64,000 nucleotides of DNA, from assembly GCA_963781785.1 (NCBI GenBank), contig CAWAHD010000005.1:1-64000 (forward strand). Direction: 5' to 3'. The notes beneath the pieces were generated by a model that saw nothing but the letters and a program-made list of their open reading frames with translations, was not told the origin of the DNA and ran no database searches. Below are positions 36,944 to 45,972 of the stretch, piece after piece; position 1 is the first letter of the stretch; every line of letters starts with the position of its first letter. This stretch comes from CAWAHD01 sp963781785. Its GTDB lineage: Bacteria > Planctomycetota > Planctomycetia > Isosphaerales > Isosphaeraceae. Both the position numbers and the translations under genes were made by a program.

Positions 36944-38092
36944 TCATCCCAAGAGGGCCGCGATCCGGAAGTAGGCTTCCGCTGCCAGGCCAACCTGGTC
37001 CAGGTCGATCCACTCGTTTCTGGTGTGTGCCTGCGCGATGTCGCCGGGCCCGAAGACGACGCAGGGAGTTCCCTGCTCGAAAAGTGGGCCGGCGTCGGTT
37101 CCGAACGGGACGCCTTTGACCAGCGGACGGCGCCCGGTCGCCGTCTCGATTGCGGCCTTGAGCGGCTCGATCCAGCGATCCGAGCGAGCGGACAAAGGCG
37201 GCATGTGAACCCACGGCTGGGCGAACTCGACCCGCTCGGCAAGGCCGGAGTCCCGTCCGACGACGTCCTGTGCTGCTCGCAGGCAAACCGCGGGGTCTTC
37301 ACCCGGAATCAGCCGGCGGTCGACTTCGATCTCGCACCAGTCCGGCACGACGTTTACGCTCTGGCCTCCCTCGATCCGTCCGACGGATAGGCTGGGAGGA
37401 CCGAGAATCGGGTCAGGCGTCGATCGGAGAAGCTCGCCGGCGTATCGTTCCAGCGACGCGATGACCCGCGCCATGCCGAAGATCGCGTTGACACCCTGCT
37501 CTGGAGTCGAGCTGTGACAGGCGACGCCGTGAGTGCGGACCTTCCACCTCAAGACACCCTTGTGACAGTTGACGAGGTCGAGCGACGTGGGCTCGGCCAC
37601 GATCGCCAGCTCGGCCCCGTGGGGCATGCCGGCCAGTTGCGAAGACCCCTGGTGCGTGAATTCCTCATCGACCGTGCAGGCCAAGAGGATGGAGGCCGAG
37701 CCGCTGGGACGCTCGCGGACCAGACGGCCGAACGCCGACAGCATGGCCGCCATCGACCCCTTGACGTCGCACGAGCCCCGGCCGTAGAGCCGGCCTCCGT
37801 CGATCACGGGCTCAAACGGAGGGATCGTCATCCCATCGGTCGGCACGGTGTCCTGATGGACGTCAAACAGAATCAGCCGGCGCGCTCCGGGAGCCTCGTA
37901 CCAGGCCAGGATGTTATCGCGCCCCGGTGCGACCGTGTGCCGTTCGTGGCGAGCGCCCACGTCCCGGAACCAGCCCTCGAGGTAATCGGTCAGCCGAGTC
38001 TCGAAATAATCGGGACCCAAGAGCGGCCGCCCCATCGGATTGACGCTGGGGATGGCGACCAGGGCCGACAGCAACCGGGTCAGGTCATCCAC
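36944..38092 (-). CDS. M20-family peptidase, ArgE/DapE-like deacylase
   Basis: 382 residues, intact. Metal and catalytic motifs of M20: FDVHQDTVPTDG (His, Asp), GRGSCDVKGSMAAML (bridging Asp), CTVDEEFTHQGSS (catalytic and metal Glu), AIVAEPTSLDLV (Glu) and CVVFGPGDIAQAHTRNE (His). The dimerisation domain lies in the middle (GVACHSSTPEQGVNAIFGMA). Length and motifs fit acetylornithine deacetylase / succinyl-diaminopimelate desuccinylase relatives; the exact substrate cannot be assigned. It lies on the same strand as efp, upstream on the chromosome, and could be read through from it. Confidence 0.85.
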   Translation of the reverse strand: MDDLTRLLSALVAIPSVNPMGRPLLGPDYFETRLTDYLEGWFRDVGARHERHTVAPGRDNILAWYEAPGARRLILFDVHQDTVPTDGMTIPPFEPVIDGGRLYGRGSCDVKGSMAAMLSAFGRLVRERPSGSASILLACTVDEEFTHQGSSQLAGMPHGAELAIVAEPTSLDLVNCHKGVLRWKVRTHGVACHSSTPEQGVNAIFGMARVIASLERYAGELLRSTPDPILGPPSLSVGRIEGGQSVNVVPDWCEIEVDRRLIPGEDPAVCLRAAQDVVGRDSGLAERVEFAQPWVHMPPLSARSDRWIEPLKAAIETATGRRPLVKGVPFGTDAGPLFEQGTPCVVFGPGDIAQAHTRNEWIDLDQVGLAAEAYFRIAALLG

Positions 38093-38129
38093 GGGTCGGC
38101 TCCGGAGCCACGCCAGATCGCGGGGTTAT

Positions 38130-38693
38130 TTACTTGACTCGCTCGAGATATTCACCCGTCCTGGTGTCGATGCGGATCTTCTCACCCTCCTTGATGAACG
38201 GAGGAACCGATACCTTCAGGCCCGTCTCAAGCTTGGCCTCCTTGTACTGGTTGGTCGCGGTGGCGCCGGCCAGGGCCGGCGGTGTCTCGGAGACGGCCAG
38301 CTCGACGAAGTCGGGAATCTCGATCGACACCGCCTTGTCGTTGATGTACTTGACCATCACCCGCGAGTTCGGCAGCAGATAGTCCATCGCCGTGCCGATG
38401 ATCTCGGGCGAGAAACTGAGCTGATCGTAGCTCTCGACGTCCATGAAAACGTGCTCGTCTCCGGACGAATAGAGATACTCGTACTCCTTGGCCTCGACGT
38501 ACGGGACTTCGATCTGGTCTACCGATCGAAGCCTCTTTTCGATCAGCGAGCCATTATTCATGTTCCGGAGCTTGGTCTGAACCATCGCGCAGGTTGCCGG
38601 GCGTGTGGTGGGCGAAATCCACGACGACGTAGTTAATCCCCTCCATCGTGATCACCATCCCGCGGCGGATTTCGGTCGCTTTGAGCATCATGG
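38130..38693 (-). CDS. efp: Translation elongation factor P, one frame break
   Basis: About 187 residues when the break near 38586 is healed. EF-P relieves ribosome stalling at polyproline stretches. The start MLKATEIRRGM is at about 38690-38693, with AGGAG about 15 bases upstream. Domain I ends in the loop HTPGNLR and resumes as MVQTKLRN. Healing CGCG to CGCGCG gives PGNLRAMVQTKLRN, which aligns without gap to the E. coli PGKGQAF region. Domains II and III are complete (VEAKEYEYLYSSGDEHVFMD, VPPFIKEGEKIRIDTRTGEY). The tip lysine that is beta-lysylated in E. coli is Asn here, so that modification is not possible. EF-P should be functional, so the break is most likely a sequence error. Confidence 0.9.
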
Positions 38694-38763
38694 GCTTTGA
38701 CAATTCTCCTCGTGGCAGGTCGGTTGGCAGTATCGCTCCTCCGCAACTCCTTCGCGGAGTCAC

Positions 38764-39212
38764 GAATCAATGTAAGATTCCTCTCCGTTTTTGGCTAGTC
38801 CTGGGGGACCGCAAGGCCCGCCATTCCGTCGAGCCAGTACTTCGAAAGCAGCTTTGGCGAGGCGGCCAGGCCGCGTGAGCAAGTGGCGGGAGGTCTTGGC
38901 CTGATCTTGATCCTGTCGCCTAATTTATCTTGCATTCGCGGCGAAGCGCGTTCTAATGTCCGGGGTTTGTCAATCGGTCGACGCCAGACAGGGGAATTCC
39001 ATCAACGTGTGATCCGGTCCATTCCCGGATGCAAGCGCATGGTGGGACTCGCCGGCCAGACTCGCGCGACGGCTCACGAACCCGTCACTCAGCTCCCGTC
39101 CTGAACTCTTGGAACTCTTGTAACTTCGCTCGACCCTTTCGTCATTATACGGTGTGGCGCGATAGCGGCATCAACGAGTTACCCCGACTCCCCAGCCCGG
39201 AGGGACCGGAAT
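38764..39212. other. Divergent intergenic region
   Basis: About 450 bases between efp (-) and the PEP-CTERM gene (+), expected to carry both promoters. No repeat or RNA gene recognised. AGGGA lies just before the ATG at 39213. Confidence 0.4.
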
Positions 39213-41153
39213 ATGCGTCGACGATCGCTCTCCCTTCTTCTGTGCCCAAGGGGCCTGCGCACGTGGGCCAGCTTGACCGTCGCCACGATGATTGCAGCAT
39301 GCGGTCTGCTGGCGGCTCCTCCGGCATCCGGGCAGACGGCCGTGCAGGCGATACCGCCCAGTTATATCACGTACAACAATGTTACCGGCGCCGTGCAGGC
39401 AACCGGAACGATCTCGTACTCGGCCGCGAGCAACAGCTACGTCGCTGCCGCTCCCCAGCTTCCGAACCGGCAGTATTCGTATGTGGCCTTGAGTGGTGGG
39501 ACCTATCTCGACAGCACGGTGAGCACGCTCCGAAACATGGCTGTTCCAGCCGCAGACCGGCAGCTCATCAACGCCACGCTTCCCGCGGGCGTTGCCAATA
39601 CCAGCTTCGGTGGATTGTTGCTCGGTCGCCAGTGGAATTCCGTCGACGTGGTGATGACGCAGTGCTTCAGCGGGGGGTTTGCGTTCAACGTACAGGGTTC
39701 GCTCATGGGCAACGCGGCTGCCGCCGCGCCGGCCAACCATCCGGTTGTCGGGTACACGTTCACCTCCTCGGCCAATTTCAACGAAGTCTCCTTCGGCAGA
39801 GTCCTTCCGTCTCAAAAGTCCGGTACGGATGCGAACAATCTGGCCGTGGGCGACTATACGCAAGGCTGGGCCAGAAGCGCGGCTGGAGGCTCGTCGATGT
39901 TGACAAATTACCTGACCGGAGGGCTCAGGCAAGACCCGTATGTCGTCAACGGGAACGCACCCGGGGTCCCAAACCAGGTCACGATCGGCGCGCATATCAT
40001 GGGCCAGCCTGCCGGTGCGAACAACGTGACAAGCCTGGGGTTCGAGAGTCCGGTGTACGCGTCCTCGGATCCCCTGGCCAACATTCTGGGCACGAAGGTG
40101 GTCAATCCGTTCGCTCCGAATAATAGCCGCTCGCTGGGAACAGCAACCGCAGCGGGGGCTTCGACCCGGTGGGCGGTCCTCATGGCTTTTTCCCCCAACG
40201 ACCGGTCGGACTTCATCCTGGACATCGACCGGGAATATGCAGCACTGCGAGCGCAGGGAGTACCGGCCAACCATATCGCCGTTCTGTTCGGCAATATGGG
40301 TGGTGGAACACTCCCCTTGGCGCCCAATATCCTCGCTGCGAACAATGTCCCCAACATCAATCAGATCCCCAATGCCGCGGGAGGATTCATCACGGCCGTG
40401 CCCGTCACGGGCTCGACGTCGCTGGCCAATATCACCGCCCTTCTGAGCGGTGGCGCACTCTGGGCAAACAAGGGACTGGCGCAGCCGCCGGCGGCCGCGA
40501 CGTCGAATCTGCTGGTGTACACGACCGGCCATGGGAACGCCGAGGCGTCGGGAGGGATGAATATCGTGATTCCGAACGCGCGTGCGGGCCCCGGCGATTT
40601 CACCAACTTGCTGAAGATCGGTGGTCCGGACAACTTTAATGGTGATGTGATGCTCCAGTTGGCGGCGGCCAGGGCCTTGCCAAATCTTCAGAACGACATG
40701 ATTTCCGTGAACGGGCACGCGCTTGGCGCCGCGACCTTGGTCTCGGCGGCCCAGGGTACGGCATTCGACATCAGCAACATTCTCGGGCCGCCCACGAGTG
40801 TTCCGCCGTTCTATTATGACGTGATATTACCGGCATCGGACTATCTGTCGACGGGAGGTCTCGACAGCTTCAGCCTCAGCGTCACGAGCAGCAGTCTTTC
40901 GGACATCCTCGCCTTTGACAGCAATATCGAAGGTCTGACAATCATCGACGACACGTCGATGGCGGATATTTCGGCGGGAGCAGTCGATACGTACACCGAT
41001 CTGCTCGCCACGCCTGAACCGTCCGCGTGGGTGCTGCTGGGCATCGGAATGTCGGGCGTACTTCTTTATTTCTGCTGGCAGCGGCGCAAGCGTGCAGTCG
41101 GCGCCGCGATCTCTGCGGCAGCGAAACGATCGCCGGCAAGCATGATCTTATGA
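39213..41153 (+). CDS. PEP-CTERM protein with caspase/legumain-like motifs
   Basis: 646 residues, intact. Signal peptide about residues 15-41 (ACGLLAAPPASGQ). The C-terminus is a PEP-CTERM sorting signal: TPEPSAWVLLGIGMSGVLLY followed by FCWQRRKR, which is cleaved and anchored by an exosortase. Two motifs recall clan CD cysteine peptidases: VVMTQCFSGGF (Cys151) and LLVYTTGHGNAE (His440), together with WAVLMAFSPNDRSDFILDID and GVPANHIAVLFG that look like the first strand and helix of that fold. The Cys motif precedes the His motif, the reverse of the caspase and legumain order, so the fold would have to be permuted, or the protein is a non-enzymatic relative. Function unproven. Confidence 0.7.
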   Translation: MRRRSLSLLLCPRGLRTWASLTVATMIAACGLLAAPPASGQTAVQAIPPSYITYNNVTGAVQATGTISYSAASNSYVAAAPQLPNRQYSYVALSGGTYLDSTVSTLRNMAVPAADRQLINATLPAGVANTSFGGLLLGRQWNSVDVVMTQCFSGGFAFNVQGSLMGNAAAAAPANHPVVGYTFTSSANFNEVSFGRVLPSQKSGTDANNLAVGDYTQGWARSAAGGSSMLTNYLTGGLRQDPYVVNGNAPGVPNQVTIGAHIMGQPAGANNVTSLGFESPVYASSDPLANILGTKVVNPFAPNNSRSLGTATAAGASTRWAVLMAFSPNDRSDFILDIDREYAALRAQGVPANHIAVLFGNMGGGTLPLAPNILAANNVPNINQIPNAAGGFITAVPVTGSTSLANITALLSGGALWANKGLAQPPAAATSNLLVYTTGHGNAEASGGMNIVIPNARAGPGDFTNLLKIGGPDNFNGDVMLQLAAARALPNLQNDMISVNGHALGAATLVSAAQGTAFDISNILGPPTSVPPFYYDVILPASDYLSTGGLDSFSLSVTSSSLSDILAFDSNIEGLTIIDDTSMADISAGAVDTYTDLLATPEPSAWVLLGIGMSGVLLYFCWQRRKRAVGAAISAAAKRSPASMIL

Positions 41154-41191
41154 ACGGCCTCTCGCGGAGCGAGAGGCGACACTCCAGAGTG

Positions 41192-42358
41192 TCATCGCTT
41201 CTTCTTGGACGTCTTGCCCTTCCCCGGGCTCTTGACGGGCTCGTCCGGTTCGACCTTGGTCAGAACGAGGCGGCCCGATCCCTGAGTGTACTTGAAGTCG
41301 AAGCGCTGAAGGATGCTCTGACCGAGCAAGGGGTCGACGTCTCCCTTTTCTTTGGGCATGACGACGCAGGTCACGTCCTTGACGTGCAACCTGCCGAGCC
41401 CGACCGTCCGAATGATCATTTCCTTGGCCATGACATTGGACCCGTCGGCGACCACTAACGAGACCGTTCGGCCGTTCGGCTTGAGGCCGAGCCGGGTGGC
41501 GAGCGCGGCCGAGACTGCCGTCGGCCCCGCTCCGGTATCGAAGACCATCCGTATGGGGCCCTTGCCGTTGAGCATCACGTCGACATGGTCGACGCCGTTC
41601 TCGCGGTGCAGCGGGACGGTCTCGCTTTGAACTGAGCCCTCGAATTTCGCCAGCCACGTGATGGCGGCGGTCAGCTCTTTCGATGGACCGAGCTTCTGCT
41701 TGATCCTGGACGTCGCGGAAAGATCCTTGAGGGCCTTCGAAACCTCTTCCTTCGCACTCACTTTGGCGTACGTCGCCGTGATCTCGTCGACCGCCGTGCG
41801 AAGGTCGCTGACCGCCTGCACGTATGCCTCCCGCAACCGGGCGACCTCGGCGTAGAACTCTTGCTTCTGTTCCTGGAACTGCCCCCGTTGATTGGCGAGA
41901 TTGTTGATCAAGGTGCTCAAGCGGTTTTGCTGGGTGACAAGGGCGTTGCGCTCGTTGACGAGCACGTTGTGGTAGACGGCGCCCGCCTGGTTACCCCCGG
42001 TCGGGCCCAGGTTGGCGAGCTGCTGATCGTAGGCGGCGATGCTCTGATCCAGCCAGGCGATCTGCTGGCGGTAGTTATCGATCAGGACCTGGGGATTCTG
42101 GTTCCCCATCTCAAGTGCTTGCTGTTGCTGCTGGGCGAATCGCAACTGCATGGACAGGTTCTTCGCTCCCCTGACGTCCTTGAGGATCACGGCTTCACGC
42201 GCGAGGACCCAGATCGAGCCGGATGACCGCTTGAGGTCGTTGTTCTTGAGGACCTCTTGCGGCTGGGGAGCTCGCGCTTGGGTCGCCGGGGTTCCGACGG
42301 CGACCAGGACAAGAAACGGGCCGGCGAACCACGAAATTCGAGTCAGGTCGGCGTACAT
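41192..42358 (-). CDS. Retropepsin-like aspartic protease domain protein with coiled coil
   Basis: 388 residues. Start at 42358 chosen because GAGAGG lies about 10 bases upstream. Signal-type segment FAGPFLVLVAVGTPATQA. Residues 60-240 are a Gln/Asn-rich coiled coil (QLRFAQQQQQALEMG ... NRLSTLINNLANQRGQFQEQ). The C-terminal domain is a single pepsin-like lobe: VDVMLNGKGPIRMVFDTGAG with catalytic DTGA, then VVADGSNVMAKEMIIRTVGL and PLLGQSILQRFDF, as in gag-polyprotein-type and TIGR02281-like bacterial proteases. One lobe means it acts as a dimer, which the coiled coil could supply. Ends with a Lys-rich tail (GKGKTSKKKR). Confidence 0.8.
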   Translation of the reverse strand: MYADLTRISWFAGPFLVLVAVGTPATQARAPQPQEVLKNNDLKRSSGSIWVLAREAVILKDVRGAKNLSMQLRFAQQQQQALEMGNQNPQVLIDNYRQQIAWLDQSIAAYDQQLANLGPTGGNQAGAVYHNVLVNERNALVTQQNRLSTLINNLANQRGQFQEQKQEFYAEVARLREAYVQAVSDLRTAVDEITATYAKVSAKEEVSKALKDLSATSRIKQKLGPSKELTAAITWLAKFEGSVQSETVPLHRENGVDHVDVMLNGKGPIRMVFDTGAGPTAVSAALATRLGLKPNGRTVSLVVADGSNVMAKEMIIRTVGLGRLHVKDVTCVVMPKEKGDVDPLLGQSILQRFDFKYTQGSGRLVLTKVEPDEPVKSPGKGKTSKKKR

Positions 42359-42697
42359 CGGAGATTTCCTCTCACGAGAGTCGCTTGTGGAATCCCAGCT
42401 CGCCGGAGACGAGCACAGTGATTGTATCAACGCGGTACCGTCCGGGCCGACAGAAATTCTTTTGGCGTCCAGGGTTGCTGGGCTTTATGCTCCCAGGAAG
42501 TCCACCAATAAAAAACCGCAGGCGATTCTTGGGTTACCGGCGGGCTTTGGGAAGGCGGGGCTCCGCCCGAGCCGGCTCCAGCAAAATCCGCGGGCGGCTG
42601 TCGGCTGGGCGGTCGGGGTGTTGATCAAGTTCAATGAGGGGATGAGTAGGCGCGGCGAGGTCCGCCGCGGGCTCATCCGGCCCGGTGGCTTTTCACG
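42359..42697. other. Divergent intergenic region
   Basis: About 340 bases between the aspartic protease gene (-) and the second ECF sigma gene (+). No gene, hairpin or repeat recognised; expected to hold both promoters. Confidence 0.4.
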
Positions 42698-43318
42698 ATG
42701 GCTCAGAACGGCTCGGTGACGCGGTTGATCGAGCTCCTTCGCTCCGGCGATAAGACCGAGCGCGAGATGGCCGCCCTCTTGATCTGGCGGCGCTATTTCC
42801 GGGACCTGCTGGAGCTGGCGCGCAGCAACCTGAACAAGCGCGTACGGCGTCGCGAGGACGAGGAAGACGTGGTCCAGAGCATGTACAAGAGCTTCTGCCT
42901 GCGCCAGCAGCGTGGCGAATTCGAACTGGCGGGCCGCGATGCCCTCTGGAAGCTGCTGGTGACGATCACGCTGTGCAAGGCGCGCAATGCAGCCAAAGCA
43001 CAAGGGAGGGAGATGCGGGACATTGCCCGCGAACGAACCCTGCCGTTGGGCGACGAAACGCAATCGGCACAATGGATGCTCGAGCAGATGGACGCCGCCG
43101 GGCCATCGCCCGCCGAGGCGGCCGTGCTCAACGAGGCCCTGGAGCGGCGGCTGGAGGCGCTGGTTGATCCGGAGCTGCGTCAGATCGCACTCTGGCGGCT
43201 CGAGGGTTATACCAACCGCGAGATCGCCGACCGGCTCGATATCACCGAGCGCTCGGTCGAGCGACGGACCGAGCGGATCCGCACCAAGTGGGCGTCGTAT
43301 GACGATGGTGGAGTCTAA
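42698..43318 (+). CDS. ECF-type RNA polymerase sigma factor
   Basis: 206 residues, a planctomycete-type ECF sigma. Region 2: ALLIWRRYFRDLLELARSNL ... EDEEDVVQSMYKSFCLR. Region 4: LIDPELRQIALWRLEGYTNR in form, ending REIADRLDITERSVERRTER as the helix-turn-helix. It is followed after 79 bp by a Ser/Thr kinase gene, the same pairing as at 13.3-16.5 kb. No anti-sigma factor is seen. Confidence 0.9.
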   Translation: MAQNGSVTRLIELLRSGDKTEREMAALLIWRRYFRDLLELARSNLNKRVRRREDEEDVVQSMYKSFCLRQQRGEFELAGRDALWKLLVTITLCKARNAAKAQGREMRDIARERTLPLGDETQSAQWMLEQMDAAGPSPAEAAVLNEALERRLEALVDPELRQIALWRLEGYTNREIADRLDITERSVERRTERIRTKWASYDDGGV

Positions 43319-43328
43319 ACGGGATGCC

Positions 43329-43388
43329 TCGTAGGGTGGGTGAAACCCACTAAAACGCATATGATCGTGGGCTTCACCCGCCCTACGA
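43329..43388. repeat. Long imperfect palindrome between sigma and kinase genes
   Basis: 22-base arms at 43329-43350 and 43367-43388 match at 20 of 22 positions with a 16-base loop. The left arm begins TCGTAGGGTGGGTGAAACCC. Palindromes of the GTAGGGTGGGTGAA type are dispersed in many bacterial genomes (REP/MITE-like). It fills nearly the whole gap, so it could attenuate transcription into the kinase gene. Confidence 0.75.
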
Positions 43389-43397
43389 GAGGTTGCC

Positions 43398-45574
43398 GTG
43401 GCTGAAATCCCCAAGGCCGACTGGACCTGGATCGACACGGCCGCCATCCGCTTCGAGCGGGAATGGAAGAACGGCGCCCTGCCGCGAATCGAACACTTCC
43501 TGGCCGAGGTCGACGAGTCGCGCCGGCCGCCGCTGTTGGAGGAGCTCATCCGGGTTGAGTGCGAGCTCCGGCGACGGGCCGGCGAAGAGCCGAGCCGCGA
43601 GGAGTACTCGCTCCGCTTTTCCGGGCATGCCGCCGTGATCGACGCTGTCTTCGATTTCGGGCCGGCTCGATCGGCCGTGGCCAGCCTTCGAGCCGAACTG
43701 ACGACCATAGCACCCACCACGCCGCGCAGCGATGTCGACGGCGACTGCGCACCCGCGGCACCGCCCGGCACCCGCGTCCGCTACTTCGGCGACTACGAGA
43801 TCACTCGCGAGCTGGCGCGGCGGCATGGGCGTCGTTTTCGTCGCCCGGCAAATCAGCCTCAACCGGCCCGTCGCGCTCAAGATGATCCTTGCCGGCCAGC
43901 TCGCCGACGACTCCGACGTCAAGCGATTTTACGCTGAGGCCGAGGCCGCCGCCAACCTGGACCACCCGGGCATCGTGCCGATCTACGAGGTCGGCCAGCA
44001 CGACGGCCAGCATTATTTCAGCATGGGGTTTGTCGAGGGCCAGAGCCTGGCACAGCGGCTGGCCGACGGTCCGCTGCCGCCGCGCGAAGCCGCGAAGTTG
44101 ATGGGGAAAGTTGCCGAGGCGATCGAGTACGCTCACCGCCGCGGCGTGATCCACCGCGACTTGAAGCCGGGCAACATCCTGCTCGACCAGAGCGGCAACC
44201 CCCGGCTCACCGACTTCGGACTGGCCAAGAAGCTGCAGGGTGACAGCGGGTTGACCGGCTCGGGGCAAATCATGGGGACACCCAGCTACATGCCGCCGGA
44301 GCAGGCCGGAGGCAAGCGACAGGAGGTCGGCTCGGCGGCGGACGTTTACTCACTCGGGGCGACGCTTTATGCGCTCATCACTGGCCGTCCACCGTTCCAA
44401 GCAGCCAGTGCCATGGATACGGTGCTAATGGTCATTAACGACGAGCCGGTTCCGCCTCGGCGGCTGAATGCGCTATTACCGCGCGATCTGGAGACGATCT
44501 GCCTGAAGTGCCTGCAAAAGGAGCCCGCCCGGCGATATACAAGGGCGCAGGAATTGGCCGATGACCTGGGCCGGTACCTGGCGAGCGAGCCGATCATGGC
44601 GCGGGCGGTGGGTCACTTCGAGCGGGCGCGGCTCTGGATGCGCCGGCACCCCACGGCGGCGGCCTTGTCGGCGACGTCCCTCGTGGCCCTGATCGCGACA
44701 ATTGCGGCGGGGTTCTTCATCGCCTACAACGGCGAACTGAGACGTGCCAATCAAGTCATCGAAGAATCGCGCGGCACGCTTCAGACCGCATACGAAGCCG
44801 AGGCCGCTGCCCGTCAGCAAGCGGAGGCTTCCCAGAAGGCCGCTTCCGAACAACGCGCGATCGCCGAGGCAGCCCTCGACCGAGCCCGAATCGCACTCGA
44901 CCTGGCGAACGTTTTTCTCGAAGGGATGCAGATCGCTCTCGAGCAGTTGAAAGGACCAACAACGATGAGCTTCCCCCCGGGCTGGCGAGCCCGATTTTCT
45001 GGATGCCATGTTCGAGAACCAGGCTTCTGCCGAAAAGACCGCCTACACTGTGGAGGAAACCTTCGAGCCGATCATGCGCGGGGCCAAGTTGCCCAAGTTG
45101 GCCCAGCTCACAGCCACGGTCCGGGACCGTGGCCCTCTCGCGCAGTTAACGCCAATGGTGCCCGGCGGCACCGCCCACGACCACGAGACGATGCGCCGGT
45201 TACAGGGGCAGTTTGACCTGATCCTGGCGCGGCTCCTGGCGATCAAAGTCCGCTCCTACGAGTACAACTGGGCCTGCGCGGATGAAACAGGACATTCCCA
45301 AGTTCAAAAACTCCCACTCGAACGCCTGGAAGCTCGTTCCCGACGAGAAAATCTACTATTCCGAAAAGGCGGCGGCGGCGGCCGTGGAGGCAAGGGCGCT
45401 CTGAAGCGCGTCGTCGCCGAGCATCCCGGGACCCCTTTGACCGTGCTGGCCCAGCGTGAGCTCAATCACCCACTCGGATTTAATTGGGTCGAGACCTATG
45501 TCGAGCCCCTGCGCGCGAGGTGCCCTCCGCGGCTGGGGCCGAGAACAAGGCCGCGGCCAGCGACGCGAAGATGA
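43398..45574 (+). CDS. Membrane Ser/Thr protein kinase with chimeric C-terminus, frame breaks
   Basis: GTG start at 43398 with GAGAGG upstream. A first frame runs to about 43815 (FGDYEITRELAR) and continues after a CG loss as GGMGVVFVARQISLNRPVAL. Kinase motifs: ALKMIL lysine, HRDLKPGNILL, TDFGLAKKL, PPEQAGG. A membrane segment follows (SATSLVALIATIAAGFFIAY) and a coiled coil (EAAARQQAEASQKAASEQRA). Near 44960-45000 the frame shifts again and the sequence continues as MFENQASAEKTAYTVEETFE ... ALKRVVAEHPGTP ... AQRELNHPLGFNWVETYV. From memory this is the C-terminus of planctomycete vWA-domain proteins, so the gene end looks like a fusion or deletion product. Paired with the ECF sigma gene upstream. 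Confidence 0.75.
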
Positions 45575-45972
45575 TGCACCTTACCAGACATGATTCCTGC
45601 GGAGGATTCTGGCCAGATCGTTTGCGCGGCGGAAAGTACGAATTGCAGGTGATTCAGAAGCATGCCGGAGACGGGGATTGACTCGGTGGGTGGAAGCGAC
45701 TGGACACGGAAAGTGCACGGACCTCGGGCCACTTGCTTCACGGTCCGTCCGCTTGGCCCGGCGGCGCGTAACTCTGGGTTGCATCCTCGAGGACGAGTAT
45801 CCAGTCGGTCATCACCCTCGGTTGGGAAGGTTGATCTGAAAAGTGAGCTCGTCGAACTCCTGCGGTGTCTGGCAATAGCCAGTTCTTGACCGCCGCGAGG
45901 CGTCATCCGTCGGGCGGCGCTGCCCTGTGGCAGCGCAATTGCGGCAATGTGAAACGACGCGGCCTCTCCTCG
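45575..45972. other. Intergenic region, no gene seen
   Basis: About 400 bases between the chimeric kinase gene and the end of the convergent NHL-type gene. No recognisable gene or repeat. Confidence 0.4.

Noticed and set aside
39171..40718. 515-codon minus-strand ORF under the PEP-CTERM gene
   Set aside because: Antisense shadow; the plus-strand gene has signal peptide, sorting signal and consistent codon use.
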